Source: an uncultured Chloroflexota bacterium
GTDB taxonomy: Bacteria > Chloroflexota > Anaerolineae > Aggregatilineales > Phototrophicaceae
Direction: 5' to 3'
Assembly (NCBI GenBank): GCA_937927665.1
Contig: CALBRY010000610.1
Coordinates: 1 to 5,025 of the forward strand
DNA: 5,025 nucleotides
The translations under genes and the position numbers were made by a program. A model generated the notes under the pieces. The model was not told the origin of the DNA. It saw only the letters and a list, made by a program, of their open reading frames with translations, and made no database searches. Below, piece by piece: positions 1 through 4,973 of this stretch (its first letter is position 1; every line of letters begins with the position of its first letter).

Positions 1-920
1 CGACCGGCAGCCATTCTGCCGATCAGGTTCATATCAAACTGTACGGTCGATAACATGGGGTTGGTGTATTGCGACAGCTCGTAATCGCCAAAGCCGACGA
101 TGGCGATCTCATCCGGTACAGCCCGTTCCATTTCGCGCAGCGCCCGCAGACCGCCTAAGGCGATACTGTCATCTGCGTACAGGATCGCGTCGAGGTGGGG
201 GGCGCGCTCAAGCAGGGATCGGGTCTGCGTATAACCGCTGTCCGGGTGAAAGTCTGCCGTGACGACGGTCTGTGGATCAAACGGCAGATCATGCTCGGCG
301 AGCGTGAGGCGCAGTCCTTGCAGCTTTTCTAAGCTGGTCATCGTCGTATGCGGACCGTTGACCAGTCCGATATGCCGATGTCCTTTAGCGATCAGGTGCG
401 CCGCCGCCGCACGAATCCCTTGAGCGACATCAACCATCACGGAATTGACCGCTAGACCTTCGATCCGTGATCCGGCGATAACGAAGGGAACCTTGAGCCG
501 AATCAGCTCCGCCGCGAACTCCGTGCGGATGATCCCGCCGAGCAGGATCAGCCCATTGATGGAGACATCCGCCGCATATGTGCGCGCTTCTTCAGTCTCC
601 TCTAGCGACTGCTGCAACCGCGTGGCTATGCCTTCGACATCCAGCACCGAATGCACGGCATCCCACACCCGGCGCTCAAATTCGCGCTGGCTTTCCCCAT
701 GGGCAGGTATGGCATTGACTTCTGCCCGTGTAAGCACAAGGACAGACGAACTGATCTGGGGTTTAATGCGAAGGTTGTGCAGGGGGTAGTTGAGTTCATC
801 TGCCGCTTTGATGACAGCGTGACGAATAGACTCGTTGACGTTTCCGGTGTTGTTCAGTACGCGCGACACAGTGGCGATAGAAACGTTGGCGCGTTGGGCG
901 ATGTCTCGAACAGTTGACAT
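1..920 (-). CDS. LacI-family transcriptional repressor (C-terminus cut by window edge)
   Basis: A cytoplasmic DNA-binding regulator. Reading leftward from the ATG at 918-920, 306 codons stay open to the window edge. Most family members have about 330-345 residues, so only the last few tens are missing. Residues 3-46 are the LacI helix-turn-helix (TVRDIAQRANVSIATVSRVLNN). A periplasmic-binding-protein-like effector domain follows, with recognisable pieces INGLILLGG (about 121-129), HLIAKGHRHIGLVNGP, DAILYADDSIALGGLRAL and DEIAIVGFGDYELSQYTNPMLSTV. That last block is the family's usual effector-pocket signature. The hinge is odd: Tyr45 is followed directly by Pro46, and the usual A-R-x-L is replaced by L-R-I-K. 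The start is firm because an in-frame TAA lies two codons upstream; the Shine-Dalgarno sequence is weak (GTGGA). The effector is probably a sugar, by family. The regulated operon is likely beyond the left edge. Confidence 0.95.
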   Translation of the reverse strand, partial: MSTVRDIAQRANVSIATVSRVLNNTGNVNESIRHAVIKAADELNYPLHNLRIKPQISSSVLVLTRAEVNAIPAHGESQREFERRVWDAVHSVLDVEGIATRLQQSLEETEEARTYAADVSINGLILLGGIIRTEFAAELIRLKVPFVIAGSRIEGLAVNSVMVDVAQGIRAAAAHLIAKGHRHIGLVNGPHTTMTSLEKLQGLRLTLAEHDLPFDPQTVVTADFHPDSGYTQTRSLLERAPHLDAILYADDSIALGGLRALREMERAVPDEIAIVGFGDYELSQYTNPMLSTVQFDMNLIGRMAAG

Positions 921-932
921 ACGTTAAATCCA

Positions 933-955
933 CTTGTTTCACAACGAAGAAACAA
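933..955. promoter_or_regulatory. Candidate secondary operator in the leader of the LacI-family gene
   Basis: The same half-sites as the site at 974-991 recur here as CTTGTTTC (933-940) and GAAACAA (949-955), held apart by 8 bp instead of 2. It lies in the untranslated leader, about 40 bp from the main palindrome. It may be a weak auxiliary operator, or two isolated half-sites. Confidence 0.4.
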
Positions 956-973
956 AATCTACTTCCTATCACT

Positions 974-991
974 CTTGTTTCAAGAAACAAG
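974..991. promoter_or_regulatory. Candidate primary operator of the LacI-family repressor
   Basis: An inverted repeat CTTGTTTC-AA-GAAACAAG: two perfect 8-bp arms around a 2-bp centre. It sits across the predicted transcription start and -10 edge of the adjacent repressor gene, the classic place for an autoregulatory operator. Unlike most LacI-family operators the centre is not CpG, and the half-sites face GTTTC..GAAAC rather than GAAA..TTTC. A further half-site (GTTTCTTG, 1000-1007) lies in the promoter spacer. Binding by this LacI protein is inferred from position only. Confidence 0.6.
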
Positions 992-1018
992 CATAGATCG
1001 TTTCTTGCACGTTGTCAA
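990..1018 (-). promoter_or_regulatory. Sigma70-type promoter of the LacI-family gene
   Basis: On the minus strand a perfect -35 box TTGACA (1013-1018) is separated by exactly 17 bp from a -10 box TATGCT (990-995, consensus TATAAT). Transcription would start near 983, giving a leader of about 63 nt before the ATG at 920. The inverted repeat at 974-991 overlaps the end of the -10 box and the start point, where bound repressor would block initiation. The boxes are seen directly; activity is inferred. Confidence 0.75.
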
Positions 1019-1020
1019 CT

Positions 1021-1208
1021 TGAACAGAGGTTCGCAGATCGTTCGGCAGCACAAATGGCTTTGTCGCCCATCATGAGATCACTTGGAACGAAGAAGAACG
1101 CAAGAAAGGGCAGGCATGGGGTTTCAGACCGTCGCCAGTTTCGACACGCACGGCACTCCGCCGGTTGATGAATCCGACCATTAGACGGAACTGGGCATGA
1201 GCCGGATT
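1021..1208. other. Intergenic stretch between kinase stop and LacI promoter, no gene seen
   Basis: No convincing coding frame, tRNA or strong terminator. A 4-bp stem (CGGC-ACTCC-GCCG, 1147-1159) has no U-tract, so the end of the kinase transcript is not explained by an intrinsic terminator here. Short open frames that cross this stretch have no family features. Confidence 0.5.
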
Positions 1209-2651
1209 TCAAGGCTGCAAGGTGAGCTGCGGTGATTGCACGCGCCAGCGAACCGTGACCGTTGTTCCCTGATTGACACCGGGACTGTCAATTTGAATAT
1301 CGCCATCGTAAGCACGCAGGATCGCCGCCACAATCGACAACCCCAATCCCGACCCCGGTACATCACGCAGCCGCGCGCGATCCGCCCGGTAGAAACGATC
1401 AAAGAGATGCGGCAGGTGTTCGGGAGCGATGCCGATTCCCGTGTCGGTCAGGGTATGTATCATCACAGAGTCTTTGTACACGAGCGACCAGCACACTGAT
1501 CCAGCATTCGGCGTGTATTTGAGCGCATTGTCGAGCACATTGCGGAAAACCAGCGTCAGGTGCGCCAGATTGACGTGGATGTGAATCGCTTCGTCTGGGG
1601 CGGTCAGCGAGAGTATGATCCCTTTGGCTTCCGCTTGGGGCAGCATTTGATTCCGCAGCGCCGACGCAAAGCGCACAATGTCCACTTCGTCGCGTCCCAG
1701 TTCCAGCCGATCCGCGTCGAGCCGCGCCAGCAGGGTAAACCCCTGCACCATGCTGGTCAACCGCGCGATTTCCGCCTCAATTTCGTCGAGATATTGACGC
1801 GCCCCGGCATCCTGAGACACAGTCAGGGATCGTTTGAGCGCCTCGGTGCGCAGTTGGATCGTCGTCAGCGGGGTACGAAATTCGTGGGAGGTGTTGCTGG
1901 CGAATGTCTGCTGCGCTTCCAGCATCGACTGAATGCGTTCTGCCATGGAGTTGAAAGCATGCGCCACAGCGCCAATTTCATCGCTGGACGGTGACGCGAT
2001 GCGATGCTGGAGTTCCCCCTGCGCCAAGCGCGCCGCCGAATCTTGGAGCTGCCTAAGCGAACGCAGCATCCGATGGGCAATCCATCCCACCAACAGCGCG
2101 GCACACACCGTCAAGGTGAGCATGCCCGCTGCCAATGTTCCCCAGCGCTGCATAATCAACGCCTGCAAGGTGCTGGCGGGAACGCCTAACTGGACGAGTC
2201 CGATGACATGCCCGGCGTTTGTTACCGACGCCGCGGTGAATAGGTGCAGCGTGCCATCGTCCGCCACCCGCTGATCGACGACGGTCTGTCCAGTGTAGAT
2301 CGCCTCGATTTCGGACGGTTCGGGGTGCGGTATTAGATTCTGTGCGGTGTTGTCGCCGGAATACTGCTCAACAGCGTTTCCAGTGAAGTACAAGCGGAGC
2401 GAACCGCCCATCTGCGCTTCGTAGGGGGCAAACGCTTCGGCTAAGGCTTGATCGTCGCTTTCGTCACGGGCAAACGCCGCTGCCGCTGGCGCGATCCCCT
2501 GTGCAATCAGCTTGATGTCGCTAAGCAAGCGCTGCTCGTAATCCACGCGCAGCCCGGCAGTGATCTGCGCCCCGGCGAACAACGACATGCCGACAAAGGC
2601 AAGCGCCAGCAGCCCGATATTGACCAGCAGCAGTCGTGTTCGAATGCTCAT
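1209..2651 (-). CDS. Membrane sensor histidine kinase of an OmpR-type two-component system
   Basis: 480 residues, usual for the class. Two membrane segments (about 7-29 and 170-191) enclose an extracytoplasmic sensor region (about 31-168) that may be Cache/PAS-like; its ligand is unknown. A HAMP linker follows (about 190-243). The dimerisation/phosphoacceptor helix has the H-box SHEFRTPL with His256. The HATPase_c domain is complete: N-box N371-VLDNALKY (Asn375), G1 box DTGIGI (403-408), F-box HLFDRFYRAD (415-424) and G2 box GSGLGLSI (433-440). It should autophosphorylate on His256 and pass phosphate to the regulator encoded just upstream. Its ATG overlaps that gene's stop as ATGA, so translational coupling is likely and explains the lack of a clear ribosome-binding site. 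All catalytic motifs are intact. The class is certain; it cannot be tied to a named system. Confidence 0.96.
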   Translation of the reverse strand: MSIRTRLLLVNIGLLALAFVGMSLFAGAQITAGLRVDYEQRLLSDIKLIAQGIAPAAAAFARDESDDQALAEAFAPYEAQMGGSLRLYFTGNAVEQYSGDNTAQNLIPHPEPSEIEAIYTGQTVVDQRVADDGTLHLFTAASVTNAGHVIGLVQLGVPASTLQALIMQRWGTLAAGMLTLTVCAALLVGWIAHRMLRSLRQLQDSAARLAQGELQHRIASPSSDEIGAVAHAFNSMAERIQSMLEAQQTFASNTSHEFRTPLTTIQLRTEALKRSLTVSQDAGARQYLDEIEAEIARLTSMVQGFTLLARLDADRLELGRDEVDIVRFASALRNQMLPQAEAKGIILSLTAPDEAIHIHVNLAHLTLVFRNVLDNALKYTPNAGSVCWSLVYKDSVMIHTLTDTGIGIAPEHLPHLFDRFYRADRARLRDVPGSGLGLSIVAAILRAYDGDIQIDSPGVNQGTTVTVRWRVQSPQLTLQP

Positions 2652-3343
2652 GATTGTGGACTGCTCACAAAGCGATAGCCCGCGCTGCGTACCGTTTGAA
2701 TGAACTGCGGCTGACCGGGATCATCTTCCAACTGCTCGCGCAGCCAGCGAATATGCACTTCCAGCGTGCGCGTGTCCCCGATCCAATCCGTGCCCCACAC
2801 TTTATCGAAAATATCCGCGCGGCTGACCACCTCCCCGACATGTTCTGCCAGCAGCGCCAGCAATTCAAACGCCTTGTAGCGCAGCGTGATCTCGCGTCCA
2901 TCTTTGGTCACGCTGCGCCGATCCAGATCGATGCACAGGCGCTCGAATTTGAGACAGTGTGGCTGCGTTTTAGGCGCACCAAACTCAACCCGCCGCAGCA
3001 GCGCCTTGATATGCGCGACCAACTCACGGATGCTGAACGGCTTGGTCAGGTAATCGTCTGCACCTAATTCCAGCCCCAGAATGCGATCCACTTCCTCATT
3101 CAGCGAACTCAGCATCAGAATCGGGACGACGCTGGTACGCCGAATAGCTTTGCAGACTTCCCACCCATCCATTTCGGGCAGCAGAATATCGAGAATAACA
3201 ATATCATGCTGGCGGGTGAGAACGATTTCCAGTCCATGCTTGCCATCGGCAGCGGTAAACACCGTGTAACCATAGTCCCGGAGCGCCGCCGTTAGGGGAA
3301 GCAGGATCAGGGGATCGTCCTCGATCAGGATAATTGTTGCCAT
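2648..3343 (-). CDS. OmpR/PhoB-family response regulator
   Basis: 231 residues, full length. The receiver domain (1-116) has the acidic pair Asp9-Asp10, phosphoacceptor Asp52 in ILDILLPEMDG, switch Ser79 (Thr in many relatives), Tyr98 and invariant Lys101 in LTKPF. The C-terminal winged helix (about 130-227) has ELLALLAEHVGEVVSR, the recognition-helix region TRTLEVHIRWLREQLEDD, and the wing QTVRSAGYRF. It should bind tandem direct repeats as a dimer when phosphorylated. It is the first gene of the operon and its TGA overlaps the kinase ATG by 4 bp. The start ATG is followed by a normal beta-1 strand (MATIILIEDD). The upstream Shine-Dalgarno is weak (ACGAGCAG). Confidence 0.97.
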   Translation of the reverse strand: MATIILIEDDPLILLPLTAALRDYGYTVFTAADGKHGLEIVLTRQHDIVILDILLPEMDGWEVCKAIRRTSVVPILMLSSLNEEVDRILGLELGADDYLTKPFSIRELVAHIKALLRRVEFGAPKTQPHCLKFERLCIDLDRRSVTKDGREITLRYKAFELLALLAEHVGEVVSRADIFDKVWGTDWIGDTRTLEVHIRWLREQLEDDPGQPQFIQTVRSAGYRFVSSPQS

Positions 3344-3372
3344 AACACTGCTCGTTTCACTTCACTATCGTC

Positions 3373-3422
3373 ATTATCCGCTCAAAACATCACGGGATAA
3401 AGCAAATTTAAGCTGAGTTAAG
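3373..3422 (-). promoter_or_regulatory. Candidate promoter and direct-repeat box before the response regulator
   Basis: On the minus strand a -10-like GATAAT (3373-3378) lies about 30 bp before the ATG, without a good -35 at 17 bp. Upstream of it, on the plus strand, TTAAG occurs twice with a 10-bp period (3408-3412 and 3418-3422). Tandem repeats near one helical turn apart are the usual target form of OmpR/PhoB-type regulators, and a weak -35 suits an activated promoter. The box could serve this operon, the divergent esterase, or both. The repeats are short, so this is tentative. Confidence 0.3.
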
Positions 3423-3493
3423 GATTCTTTGGCTGCATTTTAGGTTTTAGCCCGGCGGAATGAGTATGCTGACGTCTGTTGAATGTCCTCTAC

Positions 3494-3500
3494 AGAAAGG
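3494..3500 (+). promoter_or_regulatory. Ribosome-binding site that decides the esterase start
   Basis: AGAAAGG ends 9 nt before the ATG at 3510. The earlier in-frame ATG at 3483 has no comparable site. Starting at 3510 also gives a clean signal peptide (MVLAKRF followed by a hydrophobic stretch), while 3483 would add nine polar residues in front of it. Confidence 0.65.
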
Positions 3501-3509
3501 TTCACACAC

Positions 3510-4469
3510 ATGGTGCTCGCAAAACGTTTCGCGTTGGTGTTGGGTTTCATGCTCTTGGTGAGTGTGGGTGTCGTTTCCGCTCAACAAGGGCGACCAGCAG
3601 GTGGTGGCATGGGAGGAACCCCCACGACCCTCACTCCTGTACTCAACAATGCGCCCTATGCCGATCTCTCGGAAGCGCAAACGCTCACATTATATGTGCC
3701 CGAAGACGGGGACGCCCCATTCCCGCTCGTGATCTTCATTCACGGCGGTGGCTTCATGATGGGCGATAATACGATGTACGGTGCAGACGAGATTGACCCG
3801 GTCGTGGCAGCAGGCTACGCGGTTGCCAGCCTGAATTACCGTCTCAGCGGCGAAGCAATTTTCCCGGCAGCAGTCGAAGATGTCAAAGCCGCTGTCCGCT
3901 GGCTGCGTGCCAACGCCGGCACCTATAACCTCGATCCGGATCGCTTTGCGGCTTGGGGTGGGTCGGCAGGCGGCAATTTAGCCGCGATGCTCGGCATCAG
4001 CGGCGATGTCGGGGAGTTCGACAATCCTGATCTGGGCAACGAAGGTGTCTCCAGCCGCGTTCAGGCAGTGGTTGATCAGTTTGGTCCGCTCGATTTCCTG
4101 GAAATGGATACCCAGTTCGCGGCAGATGATGTATGCCCCACCAGCGCCGAAAACCATGATGCTGCCAATTCGCCTGAGTCGATGTATCTCGGCGCGGAAA
4201 TTCAAACTCTCCCGGAACTGGCGGCTGCCGCCAACCCGATCACCTATGTGAGCGATGATGATCCCCCGTTCTTCATCCAGCATGGCACAGCCGACTGCAA
4301 TGTTCCCCCCGAACAAAGCCAGCAATTGTATGACGCGCTGATCGATGTGATTGGCGAGGACAATGTGACCCTGACCTTTATCGACGGCGCGGGACACGCG
4401 ACCAGCGAATTCCGCACGGCGGAAAACATCGCGGCGGTGATCGCCTTCCTCAACGAAGCATTACAGTAA
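3510..4469 (+). CDS. Secreted alpha/beta-hydrolase, carboxylesterase/feruloyl-esterase-like
   Basis: 319 residues from the ATG at 3510; an ATG at 3483 would give 328. Residues 1-24 form a signal peptide (Lys/Arg start, hydrophobic core, VSA before QQ), with no lipobox Cys, so the enzyme is probably exported. After a Gly/Pro-rich linker comes an Aes/BD-FAE-type hydrolase fold. The oxyanion motif is HGGGF (78-82), and the nucleophile elbow is GGSAG with Ser152. The likely acid is Asp262 in HGTADCNVP, and the catalytic His is His296 in GAGHATSEF. NYRLSGEAIFPAAVEDVKAA is also typical. The triad is complete, so it should hydrolyse an ester, perhaps acetyl or feruloyl groups on plant polysaccharide or a small carboxylic ester; the substrate cannot be read from sequence. 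Cys209 and Cys263 could form a disulfide after export. It is transcribed divergently from the two-component operon and has no downstream partner gene. Confidence 0.93.
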   Translation: MVLAKRFALVLGFMLLVSVGVVSAQQGRPAGGGMGGTPTTLTPVLNNAPYADLSEAQTLTLYVPEDGDAPFPLVIFIHGGGFMMGDNTMYGADEIDPVVAAGYAVASLNYRLSGEAIFPAAVEDVKAAVRWLRANAGTYNLDPDRFAAWGGSAGGNLAAMLGISGDVGEFDNPDLGNEGVSSRVQAVVDQFGPLDFLEMDTQFAADDVCPTSAENHDAANSPESMYLGAEIQTLPELAAAANPITYVSDDDPPFFIQHGTADCNVPPEQSQQLYDALIDVIGEDNVTLTFIDGAGHATSEFRTAENIAAVIAFLNEALQ

Positions 4470-4483
4470 CCCGTTTCTGCAAT

Positions 4484-4540
4484 TACGATACACGCTTGAT
4501 AGGATGCCAGTAGGACACCTTATCAAGCGTAGTTGTCGTA
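4484..4540. repeat. Long imperfect inverted repeat downstream of the esterase
   Basis: The arms ACGCTTGATAGG (4492-4503) and CCTTATCAAGCGT (4518-4530) match with a single bulge. The centre can continue pairing (TGCC 4505-4508 with GGACA 4513-4517, loop AGTA), and the outside adds TACGA (4484-4488) with TCGTA (4536-4540). The whole 57 bp can fold as one hairpin. It starts 15 nt after the esterase stop and may protect or end that transcript, but there is no U-tract on either strand. A small REP- or MITE-like repeat is the alternative. Confidence 0.7.
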
Positions 4541-4556
4541 GTAAACACAGCGAACA

Positions 4557-4587
4557 CGTGGGGCTGTACGATGCTTGATGCCCCATG
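4557..4587. repeat. Short inverted repeat / possible hairpin
   Basis: CGTGGGGC (4557-4564) can pair with GCCCCATG (4580-4587) through eight positions, one of them G-T, around a 15-nt loop. There is no following U-tract on either strand, so it is not an intrinsic terminator. Function unknown. Confidence 0.4.
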
Positions 4588-4642
4588 AAAAACACAAAGA
4601 TCTGCGTGTGCAAGGCTTTGTTCGAGTCGTATCTTCTATATC

Positions 4643-4660
4643 GGTCGATTTTTCGCGTGT
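4643..4660 (-). repeat. Diverged copy of the tRNA-Val 3' flank
   Basis: GGTCGATTTTTCGCGTGT here matches 17 of 18 positions with 4954-4971, which is the flank between tRNA-Val and its terminator. In both places a T-loop motif GGACTCGAAC follows within 13-18 nt on the plus strand. Here the other arm of the terminator hairpin is missing. This looks like a duplicated and decayed tRNA 3' end plus flank. Confidence 0.6.
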
Positions 4661-4675
4661 GATGAGATGAATAGT

Positions 4676-4692
4676 AGAGGACTCGAACTTTT
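4676..4692 (-). pseudogene. tRNA T-arm remnant next to the duplicated flank
   Basis: On the minus strand a canonical T-loop TTCGAGT lies between G53 and C61 equivalents, but the stem AAAAG/CCTCT has only three pairs. Only 56 nt separate it from the next T-loop upstream (4735-4745), too little for a normal tRNA body, and no matching acceptor strand is present. It is a remnant, not a working tRNA. Confidence 0.4.
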
Positions 4693-4722
4693 GTTGTAGC
4701 CTTAATGCCCAACTGGGTAGTA

Positions 4723-4753
4723 CTCCCACAGCTAGGATTCGAACCTGCGCCAC
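4723..4753 (-). pseudogene. tRNA 3'-end fragment (T arm and acceptor-like strand)
   Basis: On the minus strand GTGGCGCAGG is followed by T-loop TTCGAAT and CCTAGC. The stem GCAGG pairs fully with CCT-GC if one inserted A (4733) is bulged out. An acceptor-like TGTGGGA (4724-4730) follows. The 5' half is absent, because a terminator hairpin (4764-4789) sits directly upstream where the anticodon arm should be. This is the shape left when an element integrates into, or is lost from, a tRNA 3' end. Confidence 0.5.
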
Positions 4754-4758
4754 GCAAC

Positions 4759-4789
4759 AAAAAAGCCCTTGAGACGGTTCTCAAGGGCT
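4759..4789 (-). terminator. Strong intrinsic terminator, leftward
   Basis: A perfect 11-bp stem (AGCCCTTGAGA, 4764-4774, with TCTCAAGGGCT, 4779-4789) closes on a 4-nt loop, and six A on the plus strand (4759-4764) give a U-tract in minus-strand RNA. The plus strand has no U-tract, so it works leftward only. It would end a transcript coming from 4790-4935, a stretch that holds only tRNA-like remnants. Confidence 0.88.
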
Positions 4790-4799
4790 TCGCTTCTCT

Positions 4800-4895
4800 C
4801 GGACTCCACAACTCGGAATCGAACGATGTGCTGAAATGCAGAAACCTTGTTTATGAATTGTTTCACCGTTAAGAGCAACTTCTTTCAAGGGGTCC
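4800..4895 (-). pseudogene. tRNA-like degenerate element ahead of a terminator
   Basis: On the minus strand GGACCCC (4889-4895) can pair 6 of 7 with GGAGTCC (4801-4807), like an acceptor stem, over 96 nt. Between them lie a T-loop TTCGATT (4816-4822) with a poor stem, a small hairpin at 4842-4853 where a variable arm might be, and AATTCATAA resembling an anticodon loop but with no anticodon stem. An intrinsic terminator follows at once. It is either a decayed tRNA or a small structured RNA; no complete cloverleaf forms. Confidence 0.3.
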
Positions 4896-4899
4896 TATT

Positions 4900-4917
4900 C
4901 CCCGGACTCGAACCTCA
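4900..4917 (-). pseudogene. tRNA T-arm remnant after the tRNA-Val terminator
   Basis: The minus strand reads TGAGG, T-loop TTCGAGT, CCGGG. The loop and its closing two pairs are canonical, but the rest of the stem does not pair. The tRNA-Val terminator (4934-4960) lies only 17 nt upstream, so there is no room for a tRNA body. It is probably another 3'-end remnant. Confidence 0.4.
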
Positions 4918-4933
4918 TCTTCCCGTATGAATC

Positions 4934-4964
4934 AAAAAAAGCGACCTGATCTAGGTCGCTTTTT
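4934..4964 (-). terminator. Intrinsic terminator of tRNA-Val, possibly bidirectional
   Basis: An 8-bp perfect stem AGCGACCT (4940-4947) with AGGTCGCT (4953-4960) and a 5-nt loop. Seven A at 4934-4940 give a U-tract for leftward RNA. TTTTT at 4960-4964 gives one for rightward RNA. It lies 13 nt beyond the tRNA-Val 3' end. Confidence 0.88.
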
Positions 4965-4971
4965 CGCGTGT
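4954..4971 (-). repeat. tRNA-Val 3' flank, partner of the repeat at 4643-4660
   Basis: GGTCGCTTTTTCGCGTGT matches 17 of 18 positions with 4643-4660. This copy includes one arm of a functional terminator and adjoins an intact tRNA 3' end, so it is likely the original. Confidence 0.6.
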
Positions 4972-4973
4972 TG

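Larger units (their letters stand above)
4470..4973. other. Gene-free stretch with tRNA remnants and hairpins
   Basis: No protein gene is supported between the esterase stop and tRNA-Val. The longest open frame (4461-4811, minus strand) runs through the terminator hairpin and T-arm motifs and has no protein features. The stretch holds the inverted repeats, terminators and tRNA-like remnants listed separately. Confidence 0.7.

Noticed and set aside
445..789. 114-codon open frame on the plus strand
   Set aside because: Lies entirely antisense to the well-supported LacI-family gene; Ser/Arg-rich composition typical of a shadow frame.
1147..1159. Terminator for the kinase operon
   Set aside because: Only a 4-bp stem and no U-tract on the relevant strand.
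1015..1212. 65-codon open frame in the intergenic gap
   Set aside because: Overlaps the kinase stop and runs into the LacI promoter; no ribosome-binding site or family features.
1560..1994. 144-codon open frame on the plus strand
   Set aside because: Antisense to the kinase core, whose motifs are all intact; Arg/Gln-rich shadow.
3483..3509. Upstream ATG as esterase start
   Set aside because: No Shine-Dalgarno sequence, and it adds polar residues ahead of a clean signal peptide; the ATG at 3510 has AGAAAGG at good spacing.
4461..4811. 116-codon open frame on the minus strand
   Set aside because: It crosses an intrinsic terminator and several tRNA-like motifs, has no domain-like composition and overlaps the esterase end.
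4800..4895. Selenocysteine tRNA
   Set aside because: The length is about right and TCA is present, but there is no anticodon stem and the D and T arms do not pair properly.
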